A stretch of DNA of 64,000 nucleotides, taken from the NCBI GenBank assembly GCA_947497905.1, contig CANMIH010000009.1, positions 124,001 through 188,000 of the forward strand, read 5' to 3'. Under the pieces are notes generated by a model that searched no databases, had not been told where the DNA came from, and worked only from the letters and a program-made list of their open reading frames with translations. Position numbers and translations under genes: made by a program. Positions 40,480-49,932 of the stretch are shown piece by piece. Position 1 is the stretch's first letter. Every line of letters begins with the position of its first letter. This DNA is from an uncultured Pelagimonas sp. Lineage in GTDB: Bacteria; Pseudomonadota; Alphaproteobacteria; Rhodobacterales; Rhodobacteraceae.

Positions 40480-43400
40480 ATGCCCCGCTTGCAGTTCAAC
40501 AAGCTTCGCCTGACCGGCTTTAAAAGTTTCGTAGATCCCACGGATCTGGTGATCGCCAATGGGCTGACCGGGGTTGTCGGTCCGAACGGGTGTGGCAAAT
40601 CCAACCTGCTTGAAGCGCTCCGTTGGGTCATGGGTGAAAACCGCCCGACGGCGATGCGTGGCGGGGGCATGGAAGACGTAATCTTCGCCGGGGCGGCCAG
40701 TCGACCGGCGAAGAACTTTGCCGAAGTGAGCCTGTCAATCGACAACAGCGACCGTCTCGCGCCTGCGGGGTTCAACGACAGCGACGGGCTCGACATTGTG
40801 CGCCGGATCACGCGAGACGTGGGGTCCGCTTACAAGGTGAATTCGAAAGACACCCGCGCCCGGGATGTACAGATGTTGTTCGCGGACGCAGGCACGGGGT
40901 CGCAGTCTCCGGCGATGGTGCGTCAAGGTCAGATTGCCGAACTGATCAACGCCAAACCAAAAAACCGTCGCAAGGTTCTGGAAGATGCGGCGGGGATCGG
41001 GGGGCTATACCAGCGTCGCCACGAGGCCGAGTTGAAGCTCAAAAACACCGAAGCCAATCTTCTGCGTGTCGATGATGTGGTTGAGCAATTGGCTGGTCAG
41101 CTCTCGCAATTGGCCCGTCAGGCCCGGCAGGCTGCCAAGTATCGGGCGATTGGCGAAGAGCTACGACAGGCCGAAGGGCAATTGTTGTATCGACGTTGGA
41201 AAGAAGCCGATCTTTCACGAGAGGTGGCTGAGCAAGACCGCAAAGATAAGGCCAGTATCGCCGCGCAGGCGGAGGCCCTTGTCGTTTCAGCTTCAAATGC
41301 ACTAGCTCAGGCAGAAGAGGCTCTGCCACCACTGCGTGAGGAAGAGGCCATTGCCTCAGCCATTCTTCAACGGCTCAAGGTTCAGCGGGACGCAATCGCA
41401 GATCAGGAAAAACGCGCGCGTGCGTTGATAGAAACCCTGACGGCGCGCATTGCACAGCTTGATCGCGATATGGGGCGTGAAAGCGGATTGAATAAGGACG
41501 CGGGCGAAACACTGGCCCGGCTTCAGGAAGAGGCCAAGGAACTCGCCGCTGAAGAAGAAGGGGTTGAAGACCGGTTGGTCGATGCCAGTGACGTTGCAGC
41601 CGAAGCTTTGACAGTGCTGCAGGCGCGCGAAGCGGATCTGACCGAACAAACCGATCATCTGGCCCGCTTGGGGGCGAAACACCAATCCGCACAGCGTTTT
41701 TTGGCAGACAGCCGGAAAACACTGGACCGCACGGAGACCGAAGCAGAGCGGGCGCGACAGGCTGTGGCGCAGGCAACTGAGGCGCTCACTGCGGCCAAAG
41801 CTGCGGCGGTGGAGGCTATTCAGGCACAGGCAGAGACGCAGGCCATGGCAGAGCGCGCTGATCGCCTGTTGGCTGATGCGGAAACGGCGCGTGCCGACAC
41901 TCAGAGCAGAGAAGCCGAGGCGCGCGCCGAGCGGTCGCAATCCGAAGGGGAAATGACTGCGCTGCAGGCCGAAGTCACCGCCTTGGCCCGTCTGCTGGAT
42001 CGTGACACGGCAGAGGGTGGCCAGATTATGGACCGTCTGCAGGTGGAACAAGGGTTTGAAAAGGCGCTTGGAGCGGCTTTGGCGGATGACCTTCGTGCAC
42101 CGGAGGTCGATGGGGACGGACCGTCCGGTTGGTCGGTTCTACCGGCTTACGACGTCACCCAAACATTGCCACAACATGTCACTGCCCTGACGCAACATGT
42201 TTCTGTGCCAGATGTGCTGGAGCGCCGGATGAGCCAGATTGGTCTGGTTGCGGCAGAGGACGGCCCCCGTTTGCAGCCCCTGTTGAAGCCGGGCCAGCGT
42301 TTGGTGTCTTTGGAAGGGGATCTCTGGCGCTGGGATGGGTTTCGCGCCTGGGCCGAAGATCAGCCTTCGGCAGCGGCATTGCGCCTTGAGCAGATCAACC
42401 GCCTTGAGGCCCTAAAACAAGAAATGGCCGCGGCAACGGCGCGGCTGGACGGAACACGCGCCGCGCATGACGCGTTGGTGGCACGACTGAGCGAGCTGAC
42501 CGCAGCGGATAAAGCCGCGCGCGAGGCCCGCCGCGATGCGGATCTGGCGCTGACTCAAGCCACCCGTGGATTAAACCGCGCAGAGGGCGACCGGGATCTG
42601 GCGGAAAGCAAGCTTGAAAGCGCGAGCCTGTCCGTGCGGCGATTTGAAGATGAAGCAGGTGCGGCACGGGCTCAATTGGCTGAAGCAGAACGCGCTGTTG
42701 CCGGGTTGGAAGACCTGGACGCCACCCGCGCGCAGGTGGCGGATATCAAATTGACGGTTGAGGCCGCGCGGATGACCATGATGGCGCGTCGATCGGCCCA
42801 TGATGAGTTGAAACGTGACGGTGCGGCGCGGCGCACCCGTATCGCGCAGGTTGAAAAAGATCTGGTGGGCTGGCGCACCCGTCTGGACACCGCTGAGAAA
42901 CACGCGGCCGAGCTCGCCCAACGCAAAGCGCAGAGCGAAGCGGAGCTGGCTGAGGCGGCCTCGCTGCCCGATGGGCTAGCTGCGGAACGTCAGGAGTTGG
43001 CAGGCCAAATCGACAGCGCCGAGACGCGCCGGACAGCTGCCACCGCTGCCCTGACATCCGGAGAAACGGCCCGTCGCGAAGCTCAGGCAGCCGAACGTGA
43101 GGCCGAGAAAAAGGCGGGAGAGGCCCGCGAGGTGCGCGCACGCGCCGAGGCGCGTTCTGAGGCCGCCGTTGAGGTGGTGACCGCCGCAGCCGCCCGGATC
43201 ATGGAAGACCTTGACCTGACCCCAGAGGCGCTTTTCGCGACGCTGGATTGCAACGATGACATGCCGAAGGCTGACCAGATCGAGGACGATGTGGCCCGCC
43301 TGAAGCGACAGCGCGACGCCTTGGGTGCGGTGAACCTACGGGCGGAGGACGACGCAAAGGAAATTCAGGACGAGCATGACACGCTGGTTCAGGAAAAAGC

Positions 43401-43941
43401 CGATCTGGAAGAGGCGATTAAAACTCTGCGCGGCGGCATATCTGGCCTCAACCGCGAAGGGCGCGAGCGCCTGTTGACCGCGTTTGAACAGGTGAACAGC
43501 AACTTTCGCATGTTGTTCACGCATCTGTTCGGTGGTGGCGAGGCCAATCTGGTGATGGTTGAAAGTGACGATCCTCTGGAGGCGGGCCTTGAAATCATGT
43601 GCCAGCCCCCGGGCAAAAAGCTATCAACCCTGTCGTTGCTTTCTGGTGGCGAGCAGACACTGACGGCGCTTGCACTGATCTTTGCTGTCTTCCTGGCCAA
43701 TCCTGCGCCGATTTGTGTGCTTGATGAGGTCGATGCACCATTGGATGACGCCAACGTGACGCGCTTTTGTGACATGCTGGATGAGATGTGCCGCCGCACA
43801 GACACGCGGTTCCTGATCATCACCCACCATGCTGTCACAATGTCTCGTATGGATCGCCTCTTTGGGGTGACCATGCAGGAGCAAGGCGTCAGCCAGCTGG
43901 TTTCTGTTGATCTGAAAAAGGCGGAAACCTTAGTCGCGTGA
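40480..43941 (+). CDS. smc: chromosome segregation protein SMC
   Basis: The 1153-residue protein has the Walker A VVGPNGCGKSNLLEAL (33-48), coiled coils, a hinge near 510-600 (TALTQHVSVPDVLERRM region) and the C-terminal signature LSLLSGGEQTLTALAL with VLDEVDAPLDDANV. SMC forms the condensin core with ScpA and ScpB. The start is uncertain: ATG 40480 has GAGG directly before it, while TTG 40489 (LQFNKLRLTGFKSF) has a better-spaced site and is equally possible. It stands alone with a 140-base upstream gap. Confidence 0.95.
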   Translation: MPRLQFNKLRLTGFKSFVDPTDLVIANGLTGVVGPNGCGKSNLLEALRWVMGENRPTAMRGGGMEDVIFAGAASRPAKNFAEVSLSIDNSDRLAPAGFNDSDGLDIVRRITRDVGSAYKVNSKDTRARDVQMLFADAGTGSQSPAMVRQGQIAELINAKPKNRRKVLEDAAGIGGLYQRRHEAELKLKNTEANLLRVDDVVEQLAGQLSQLARQARQAAKYRAIGEELRQAEGQLLYRRWKEADLSREVAEQDRKDKASIAAQAEALVVSASNALAQAEEALPPLREEEAIASAILQRLKVQRDAIADQEKRARALIETLTARIAQLDRDMGRESGLNKDAGETLARLQEEAKELAAEEEGVEDRLVDASDVAAEALTVLQAREADLTEQTDHLARLGAKHQSAQRFLADSRKTLDRTETEAERARQAVAQATEALTAAKAAAVEAIQAQAETQAMAERADRLLADAETARADTQSREAEARAERSQSEGEMTALQAEVTALARLLDRDTAEGGQIMDRLQVEQGFEKALGAALADDLRAPEVDGDGPSGWSVLPAYDVTQTLPQHVTALTQHVSVPDVLERRMSQIGLVAAEDGPRLQPLLKPGQRLVSLEGDLWRWDGFRAWAEDQPSAAALRLEQINRLEALKQEMAAATARLDGTRAAHDALVARLSELTAADKAAREARRDADLALTQATRGLNRAEGDRDLAESKLESASLSVRRFEDEAGAARAQLAEAERAVAGLEDLDATRAQVADIKLTVEAARMTMMARRSAHDELKRDGAARRTRIAQVEKDLVGWRTRLDTAEKHAAELAQRKAQSEAELAEAASLPDGLAAERQELAGQIDSAETRRTAATAALTSGETARREAQAAEREAEKKAGEAREVRARAEARSEAAVEVVTAAAARIMEDLDLTPEALFATLDCNDDMPKADQIEDDVARLKRQRDALGAVNLRAEDDAKEIQDEHDTLVQEKADLEEAIKTLRGGISGLNREGRERLLTAFEQVNSNFRMLFTHLFGGGEANLVMVESDDPLEAGLEIMCQPPGKKLSTLSLLSGGEQTLTALALIFAVFLANPAPICVLDEVDAPLDDANVTRFCDMLDEMCRRTDTRFLIITHHAVTMSRMDRLFGVTMQEQGVSQLVSVDLKKAETLVA

Positions 43942-43983
43942 TCGTGACGGGCCATTGATCCGCTGGCAGGTTAGGCTGCTGGC

Positions 43984-44349
43984 ATGACCCGATTTTTTGT
44001 ATATGCCCTTTGCCTTGTGCCAATGCCTCTCATGGCGCAGGATTTCCCCACACGAGACAGCGACACGCGGTTTCTCCCTGCTGACCTGACCGCGCGTCTG
44101 TCTGGTAAGGTGCTGACGTATTTCGACAAGGGCAAATCCCGCTACTACGAAGATGGGCGGTACAGCTACACGTTTTTCGGCGATGAACGGGAAAGCGCCG
44201 GGGGCTACTGGACAGTGCGCGAGGACGCCGCTGTTTGTGTCGAGTTTATTACCGGGCAGACACGCTGTGACATGTTTGTTGAAAGCGGGGACCGGTTGGT
44301 ACTGGTGGACGAAAAAGGGGATCGCTATCCGGTAAAGACGGAAGAGTGA
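43984..44349 (+). CDS. small secreted hypothetical protein
   Basis: The 121-residue protein has a signal peptide (MTRFFVYALCLVPMPLMAQD, cut after MAQ or nearby) and a beta-rich body: KVLTYFDKGKSRYYEDGRYS, then GGYWTVREDAAVCVEFITGQ and two cysteines (about 81 and 91) that could form a disulfide. I do not recognise the family. It follows smc by 42 bases and precedes an EamA transporter by 38. Periplasmic location is inferred from the signal. Confidence 0.65.
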   Translation: MTRFFVYALCLVPMPLMAQDFPTRDSDTRFLPADLTARLSGKVLTYFDKGKSRYYEDGRYSYTFFGDERESAGGYWTVREDAAVCVEFITGQTRCDMFVESGDRLVLVDEKGDRYPVKTEE

Positions 44350-44387
44350 CCTTGTCCTCTCTCGTAAGACTGGCCTAGCTAGCACCT

Positions 44388-45233
44388 ATGAAACTGTTTC
44401 TCCTGACTGTCCTGACCATGGTGGCCTTCGCCGCCAATTCTGTGTTGAACCGAGCCGCGCTGAGCGGCGGCGGCGCAGATGCGCTGAACTTTGGCACGCT
44501 GCGCCTGCTGGCCGGAGCTCTTGTTTTGGCAGCTCTTGCCTTTGCACTGCGCGGGGGGCTTCGTCTGGGCGGCAAAGGTCGCGTTGCGGGTGTTCTAGGG
44601 CTGTTGCTCTATATCTATGGGTTTTCGGTTGCCTATCAGGCGCTTGATGCTGGGCTTGGGGCGTTAATCCTCTTTGGAATGGTGCAGATTACCATGTTTG
44701 CCGGTGGGCTCTGGATGGGCGAACGCCCCCCTCTGCAACGCTGGATCGGCGCGGGGGTGGCCTTTTCCGGGTTGGTCTGGCTGCTATGGCCCGGTGAAAG
44801 CCTATCGATCAACCTTTTCCATGCCGGGGCCATGGTTTTGGCTGGCATCGGCTGGGGAGTCTATTCTCTGGCGGGCAAGCTTGCGAAAGATCCTTTAGTG
44901 TCCACAGGAGCCAATTTTCTATTGGCGCTCCCATTGGGCTGGGCCGTTGCGCAGATTTTGCCGGTGACACCTGTCGAAATGAGCGGCGCTGGCCTTGCGC
45001 TTGCTGTGATCAGCGGCGCAGTCACGTCTGGATTGGGATATGCTCTGTGGTACCGCGTATTGCCAGAATTGCCGGGCAGCGTCGCGGCGGTTGCCCAATT
45101 GACGGTTCCGGTGATCGCCTTGGCGGGTGGCATGGTGTTTTTGGGTGAACCCGTGACACGCGATTTTGTCTATGCAGCGGTCTTGGTTCTCGGCGGCGTC
45201 GGTCTGTCTTTGGTGCCGCGAAAAACAGGCTAA
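44388..45233 (+). CDS. DMT superfamily transporter (EamA type), second copy
   Basis: The 281-residue protein has ten helices in two repeats, from LTVLTMVAFAANSVLNRAAL to VLVLGGVGLSLVPRK, and is only distantly like the EamA protein at 32652. It has the common pattern of small-metabolite exporters, with substrate unknown. The gene sits between a secreted protein and a lipase-like gene on the same strand, 71 bases before the latter's start. Confidence 0.88.
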   Translation: MKLFLLTVLTMVAFAANSVLNRAALSGGGADALNFGTLRLLAGALVLAALAFALRGGLRLGGKGRVAGVLGLLLYIYGFSVAYQALDAGLGALILFGMVQITMFAGGLWMGERPPLQRWIGAGVAFSGLVWLLWPGESLSINLFHAGAMVLAGIGWGVYSLAGKLAKDPLVSTGANFLLALPLGWAVAQILPVTPVEMSGAGLALAVISGAVTSGLGYALWYRVLPELPGSVAAVAQLTVPVIALAGGMVFLGEPVTRDFVYAAVLVLGGVGLSLVPRKTG

Positions 45234-45304
45234 GACCCGCGTATCCCCAACGGCACATGTTTTGAGGTCTTTTGCGGCGCGGCAACTCGGCTTATCTCAG
45301 CGTT

Positions 45305-46072
45305 ATGCGTGTTTTGATTTTTCTTCTCGTGATGTTGGGTGGGCCGGTGTCTGCGGACTGTGTTGTTTTGCTGCATGGCTTGGCGCGAACCGAAGATTCC
45401 TTTCTTCCTATGGCCAAAGTTCTGGAAGGATGGGGGTACCAGACCATTGTTCCGGGGTACCCGTCCACCAAACTGCCGATTGAGGATCTGACGGCCCAAA
45501 CCCTGCCTGGCGCGGTGGCGGCCTGCGGGGAGGCGCGCGTACATTTTGTGACGCATTCCATGGGAGGAATCCTGTTGCGGCTTTGGCTGCGCGATAATCG
45601 CCCGGACAATCTTGGACGGGTTGTGATGCTGGCGCCCCCCAATCATGGTAGCGAGATTGTCGATGAGCTGCGAGACCTTGCACCGTTTGCATGGTTCAAC
45701 GGCCCTGCGGGGCTTCAATTGGGAACCGGGCAAGACAGCCTACCGCAGCGCCTGCCACCTGTGGATTATGATCTGGGCGTTGTGGCCGGGACAAGGTCGA
45801 TGAATCCGGGTTTTTCTGCCATGCTTCCGGGATTGGACGATGGCAAGGTGACGGTAGAAAGCACCCGGGTGACCGGAATGCGAGCGCATCTGATCTTGCC
45901 AGTCACGCATACTTTCATCATGCAGTCGCCAGCAGTCATGGCACAGGTTCGGCAGTTTCTTGAAACGGGTCAGTTTCAGGCTGGTCTGGATTGGACACGG
46001 GCCTTTCCACCCGAATTTGTGGCCTGTTTGGTTGGGATCTGCCCGAAGGAGTGGCAATGGGATTGGAAATAA
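45305..46072 (+). CDS. secreted alpha/beta hydrolase (lipase-like)
   Basis: The 255-residue protein has a signal peptide (MRVLIFLLVMLGGPVSA) and then CVVLLHGLARTEDSFLPMAK (oxyanion HG motif), with the nucleophile S85 in VTHSMGG. Asp and His of the triad are likely in the second half (VTHTF). The fold matches lipase/acyltransferase-like proteins of this size. Its 3' end overlaps phnM by 16 bases, a coupling without clear functional reason. The substrate is not known. Confidence 0.82.
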   Translation: MRVLIFLLVMLGGPVSADCVVLLHGLARTEDSFLPMAKVLEGWGYQTIVPGYPSTKLPIEDLTAQTLPGAVAACGEARVHFVTHSMGGILLRLWLRDNRPDNLGRVVMLAPPNHGSEIVDELRDLAPFAWFNGPAGLQLGTGQDSLPQRLPPVDYDLGVVAGTRSMNPGFSAMLPGLDDGKVTVESTRVTGMRAHLILPVTHTFIMQSPAVMAQVRQFLETGQFQAGLDWTRAFPPEFVACLVGICPKEWQWDWK

Positions 46073-47202
46073 GCCTGAGCGGGGCCCGGGTGATGCGGGC
46101 CGATGGCTGGGATGCTGGGCCTTTGCATATGGCGGAAGGTCAGATTGTTGACGCGCCCACCGGCCGTACGATCGACCTCAGCGGGTTTGATGTTTTGCCA
46201 GGTATTGTGGACATACATGGTGATGGATTTGAACGGCACATGGCGCCGCGTCGGGGGGCTCTGCGCGAGCGTGACGCAGGCATGGTGGCCTGTGCCGCAG
46301 AATTCGCTGCCAATGGCATCACCACTGCGACATTGGCCCAGTTCTGGAGCTGGGAAGGGGGGCTGCGGGGGCCCGAGTTTGCCCGCGAGGTCTTTACGTC
46401 AGTGAAGGTGATGCGTGACAGTGTGCCCATCGATATGCGGCTTCAACTGCGGCTTGAAACCCATTTCCTCGATGAGCTTGCGGCGGCAGAGGCGATCATT
46501 GAAGAGTTTGGCATATCCTATGTGGTCTTCAACGATCACCTGCCGCATGCGCGCTTGGCCGAGGGGCGCAAACCTCCGCGGTTGACGGGGCAAGCGCTGA
46601 AAAGCCGCCGAAATCCTGAAGATTACTTTAAGCTCCTGCTGGATCTGCACAGTCGGCGTGCGGAGGTGCCTGCTGCGATGGATGCGCTGACGCGTCGGTT
46701 GGTGGCAAATGGGGTGACCATGGGCAGCCATGATGACCGTACCGCTGCGCAGCGCGCTGAGTGGCGCAATCGTGGCGCGCGGGTGTCTGAATTTCCGGAA
46801 ACACTGGAGGCCGCGCAGGCCGCGCGTGATGCCGGTGACTTCATTGTATTGGGGGCGCCAAATGTGGTGCGGGGGGCAAGCCACGCAGGTAATGCCTCGG
46901 CACAGGATCTGATAGCGGCGGGGCTGTGTGATGCGCTGGCGTCGGATTATCACTATCCCTCTCCCGCTCGCGCGGCATGGCGCTGTGTCGAACTGGGATT
47001 GCTGGATGACTGCGCTGCCTGGCGATTGGTCTCGGCGGGGCCGGCGTGTGGGCTTGGCTTGGAAGACCGTGGTGTGCTTGAGGCAGGGCGGCGTGCAGAT
47101 TTGATTGTGATGGAGCCTGAAACACGGCGCATTGTTGCAACAATCGCAGGTGGCCAGGTGGCCTGGATGTCAGGTGCAGTTGCCGCACGCTTTGTCGGGT
47201 GA
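46057..47202 (+). CDS. phnM: alpha-D-ribose 1-methylphosphonate 5-triphosphate diphosphatase (PhnM type)
   Basis: PhnM removes diphosphate in the C-P lyase route for phosphonates. The 381-residue amidohydrolase has VLPGIVDIHGDGFERH (metal site), MGSHDDRTAAQRAEW and LASDYHYPSPARAAW, all as in PhnM. ATG 46057 follows GAAGGAG and overlaps the lipase-like gene. No phnG-L, phnJ or phnN is in the window, so it is an orphan copy; its role may be another dephosphorylation of ribose derivatives (inference). Confidence 0.85.
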   Translation: MGLEISLSGARVMRADGWDAGPLHMAEGQIVDAPTGRTIDLSGFDVLPGIVDIHGDGFERHMAPRRGALRERDAGMVACAAEFAANGITTATLAQFWSWEGGLRGPEFAREVFTSVKVMRDSVPIDMRLQLRLETHFLDELAAAEAIIEEFGISYVVFNDHLPHARLAEGRKPPRLTGQALKSRRNPEDYFKLLLDLHSRRAEVPAAMDALTRRLVANGVTMGSHDDRTAAQRAEWRNRGARVSEFPETLEAAQAARDAGDFIVLGAPNVVRGASHAGNASAQDLIAAGLCDALASDYHYPSPARAAWRCVELGLLDDCAAWRLVSAGPACGLGLEDRGVLEAGRRADLIVMEPETRRIVATIAGGQVAWMSGAVAARFVG

Positions 47203-47264
47203 TTTGTCCTGCCGGTGCGCCCCGCTGGGCGCGCCGGATGTTTTGCGTTCAGGCCACGCAGGCC

Positions 47265-47283
47265 TTGGGGGCCATGCCCCCAA
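47265..47283. terminator. hairpin between phnM and purK
   Basis: TTGGGGGC and GCCCCCAA form a perfect 8-bp stem with a CAT loop between convergent stops. There is no T-run, so its activity as a terminator is uncertain. Confidence 0.5.
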
Positions 47284-47295
47284 ACCCCAATCGGA

Positions 47296-48369
47296 TCAGT
47301 TCTGTTTGACGATGCGGTTGACGTGACCCATTTTGCGCCCCGCTTTGGTGTCAGCTTTGCCATAAAGGTGAAGGGCATTGGCGGGATCGGCCATGAGCTC
47401 GGGCAGACGGTCCATATCGAAGCCAATCAGGTTTTCCATCACCACATCAGAGTGCCGTTTGCCGTCACCCAAAGGCCAGCCTGCCACCGCGCGAATGTGC
47501 TGTTCAAACTGATCAATGGCACAGCCGTTTTGGGTCCAATGGCCCGAATTGTGAACGCGAGGGGCAATTTCATTGATGATCAACCCGGTTGGGGTGACAA
47601 AAAACTCAACACCCAATACGCCAACATAATTGAGTGCATTCAGGATTTTACCAGCGGCGAGAACCGCATCGGTTAGGAGGCGAGAGGGCACTTTGGCCGG
47701 TAGGGTCGTGGTGTGCAAAATCCCGTCCCGGTGAACGTTTTCGCCGGGATCAAAGGCCGCCACACGTCCATCGATGCTGCGCGCGGCAATTACGCTGATT
47801 TCGCAGGTGAAATTCACAAAACCTTCGAGCACCGCCGGAGCACCCTGCATATCTGCCAAAGCTGCATCGGCCTCATCCGGCGTCATGATGCGGGCCTGAC
47901 CTTTGCCATCATAGCCAAAACGACGGGTTTTCAGGATCGAAGGCGCTCCGATGGTGTCGAGCGCGGTGGCTAGGCTCTCTTTGTCTGAAACATCAGCAAA
48001 TGGGGCTGTGGCCAGACCCAGATCATTGAGAAAGGTCTTCTCCGTCAGACGGTCTTGACTGATACGCAGAGCGTCACGGTTGGGGTGGATCGGGCGCAGA
48101 GTCTCCAGCAGATCCAGAGCTTCGGTCGGGATGTTTTCAAACTCATAGGTGATGACATCCACAGCCTCGGCGAAGGCACGCAGGGCTTCGTGGTCGTCAT
48201 AGCCCGCCGTGGTGACGTGGTGCGCCACATCGGCTGCGGGCGGGGTGGCGCCGGGTTCAAAGATATGGGTTTTGAAGCCAAGGCGGCTTGCGGCCACAGA
48301 CAGCATCCGGCCAAGTTGGCCGCCGCCCAAAATACCGATGGTTGCACCTGGGGTGAGTGGGGTGGTCAT
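47296..48369 (-). CDS. purK: 5-(carboxyamino)imidazole ribonucleotide synthase
   Basis: PurK makes N5-CAIR from AIR, bicarbonate and ATP. The 357-residue ATP-grasp protein has TIGILGGGQLGRMLSVAA, TRRFGYDGKGQARI, VNFTCEISVIAARS and INEIAPRVHNSGHWTQNGC. GGAGG precedes the ATG. It follows purE by 75 bases on the same strand, the standard purEK unit. Confidence 0.96.
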   Translation of the reverse strand: MTTPLTPGATIGILGGGQLGRMLSVAASRLGFKTHIFEPGATPPAADVAHHVTTAGYDDHEALRAFAEAVDVITYEFENIPTEALDLLETLRPIHPNRDALRISQDRLTEKTFLNDLGLATAPFADVSDKESLATALDTIGAPSILKTRRFGYDGKGQARIMTPDEADAALADMQGAPAVLEGFVNFTCEISVIAARSIDGRVAAFDPGENVHRDGILHTTTLPAKVPSRLLTDAVLAAGKILNALNYVGVLGVEFFVTPTGLIINEIAPRVHNSGHWTQNGCAIDQFEQHIRAVAGWPLGDGKRHSDVVMENLIGFDMDRLPELMADPANALHLYGKADTKAGRKMGHVNRIVKQN

Positions 48370-48444
48370 GGCGGGCCTCCTGATGATGCGGTTGGGCAGC
48401 CTGTGCCCGTTTCTGCGGCCCCATGCAAGGGGCCACCAAGGGGA

Positions 48445-48933
48445 TTAATCGCGAATGGGCTCTTCAGGAATGGAAGCGGCAAGATCGCTGCGCCATGTGT
48501 CCAGACGTTGGGCCAGATCCGGGTCTTGCAGGGCAAGAATGCCCGCTGCCATGAGGCCCGCGTTCTTCGCCCCAGCCGCTCCAATGGCCATGGTGGCAAC
48601 GGGAAAGCCGCGCGGCATTTGCAGGATCGAATAAAGACTATCCACACCGGACAGCGCCTTGGTCTGGACCGGAACGCCAACCACGGGCACACGGGTTTTC
48701 GAGGCCATCATGCCGGGAAGATGTGCCGCCCCACCAGCGCCGGCAATGATCACTTGCAGGCCGCGATCCACAGCGGTTTTGCCATAGTCCCACAACCGGT
48801 CAGGCGTGCGATGCGCGGAGACGATCTTTGTCTCAAAAGGCACACCCAGTTCGTCGAGAACATCTGCTGCTTCTTTCATGGTGGGCCAGTCGGATTGGCT
48901 GCCCATGATGATGCCGATCTTGACTGCGGTCAT
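48445..48933 (-). CDS. purE: 5-(carboxyamino)imidazole ribonucleotide mutase
   Basis: PurE moves the carboxyl of N5-CAIR to C4 to give CAIR. The 162-residue protein has [14 protein letters not shown] (8-21), [14 protein letters not shown] with the catalytic histidine, and [26 protein letters not shown] precedes ATG 48933. It is the first gene of purEK; the acetyltransferase upstream is on the same strand, about 60 bases away. Confidence 0.97.
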   Translation of the reverse strand: MTAVKIGIIMGSQSDWPTMKEAADVLDELGVPFETKIVSAHRTPDRLWDYGKTAVDRGLQVIIAGAGGAAHLPGMMASKTRVPVVGVPVQTKALSGVDSLYSILQMPRGFPVATMAIGAAGAKNAGLMAAGILALQDPDLAQRLDTWRSDLAASIPEEPIRD

Positions 48934-48992
48934 CGTGATCTCCTGCCGTTTGGGAAGCGCGGACTATAGGCAGATTCGTTTTTTGGGCAATG

Positions 48993-49550
48993 CTAGGGGC
49001 GATGATCACGGGCCAGTTTCGCCAACAGGAGGACATCGTGCCACATGTCGCCCAGACAAATGGCCTCGCGTTCCACACCTTCGCGACGAAAACCGCTGCT
49101 TTCATAACAAGCCAGCGCACGTTTGTTGGTCTCAAGGCAGCGCAGCGAGACACGGTGCAGATCCAAAGTTTCAAAGGCGTAATCGAGCATCAGAGCCACA
49201 GCCCGCCGGATCAACCCCTGATCCAGTTTGGTTGCATCCACCAGCGTCAGTTCCAGAACCGCGCGGCGGTGCAGCGGATCCAAGGTGCGCAGCCGCGCCT
49301 TGCCTGCCAAATCACCTGCGTCTTCGATGACAAACCCATGGGCATCGTTTTGAACAGCAATGACCCAGTCAAGCGCCTCTTCCCGCGTCCACTCTGGCAG
49401 CGTTGTGGGGTCTGTGCCAAACATGCGCAACAGCTGCGCATCTTGTCCCAAAGCAAACCGGGCCTCGGCGTCTCCGGCGCGGGGTTTGCGCAGGCGGGTT
49501 GTGCCCTGGGTCGCAGCGGGCGGATCTTCAGAGCCTGTGACAAGCCGCAT
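48993..49550 (-). CDS. GNAT N-acetyltransferase, RimJ/RimL type
   Basis: The 185-residue protein has TRLRKPRAGDAEARFALGQD, FVIEDAGDLAGKARLRTLD, VALMLDYAFETLDLHRVSLR and NKRALACYESSGFRREGVER, the RimJ/RimL layout, although motif A (KLDQGLIRRAVALM) is less clear. It shares a base with the start of the upstream YdcH gene (49550), so the two are coupled. It is not part of the five-gene array at 27-30 kb, and its sequence differs from them. Confidence 0.85.
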   Translation of the reverse strand: MRLVTGSEDPPAATQGTTRLRKPRAGDAEARFALGQDAQLLRMFGTDPTTLPEWTREEALDWVIAVQNDAHGFVIEDAGDLAGKARLRTLDPLHRRAVLELTLVDATKLDQGLIRRAVALMLDYAFETLDLHRVSLRCLETNKRALACYESSGFRREGVEREAICLGDMWHDVLLLAKLARDHRP

Positions 49551-49774
49551 CAGGCGATGATATCCGGCAGCAGGCGGTCTTCGATCTGAGCGATCTTATC
49601 TTTGAGCTGAAGCTTTTTCTTTTTCAGCCGCTGGAGAGTGATCTGGTCAAAGGTTCCCGTGGCCTGCAGGGCGCGAATGGCATCATCGAGATCGCGGTGT
49701 TCCTGGCGAAAAACCTCGAGCTCGTAACGCAGCACATCCTCGGTTTTCATCGAGAGATCATTTTGCGCGTTCAT
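49550..49774 (-). CDS. YdcH family protein (DUF465)
   Basis: The 74-residue protein is almost entirely a helical hairpin: EDVLRYELEVFRQEHRDLDD and LQRLKKKKLQLKDKIAQIED. The K/R-K-K-K-L-x-L-K-D-x-I pattern is the DUF465 mark. The function is unknown. AAGGTTCC precedes the ATG. It lies upstream of the acetyltransferase, with a one-base overlap. Confidence 0.85.
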   Translation of the reverse strand: MNAQNDLSMKTEDVLRYELEVFRQEHRDLDDAIRALQATGTFDQITLQRLKKKKLQLKDKIAQIEDRLLPDIIA

Positions 49775-49838
49775 GGCGGAACCTTCTGAAAATCTTGACG
49801 GCTTTCAGGATAGCCTAAGTTTGGCGTCGCGCAAAGCC

Positions 49839-49867
49839 CTTGCACAGCGCGCGTCTGCCACCCATAT
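49839..49867 (+). promoter_or_regulatory. RpoH-like heat-shock promoter upstream of hsp20
   Basis: CTTG (49839-49842) and CCCATAT (49861-49867) are separated by 18 bases, close to the heat-shock sigma-32 pattern CTTG-N-CCCATnT. The hsp20 start is 65 bases later. It is a match by eye. Confidence 0.45.
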
Positions 49868-49932
49868 TCACTTAACGGGGTCGCCGATAGGGGCCCTGTT
49901 TACTGACGGTCGCTTTTGCTAAGGACGTGTCG

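Noticed and set aside
49868-49932. ROSE-type RNA thermometer before hsp20
   Set aside because: The TTTTGCT near the AAGGA site leaves no room for a loop, and no multi-hairpin leader of ROSE length is seen.
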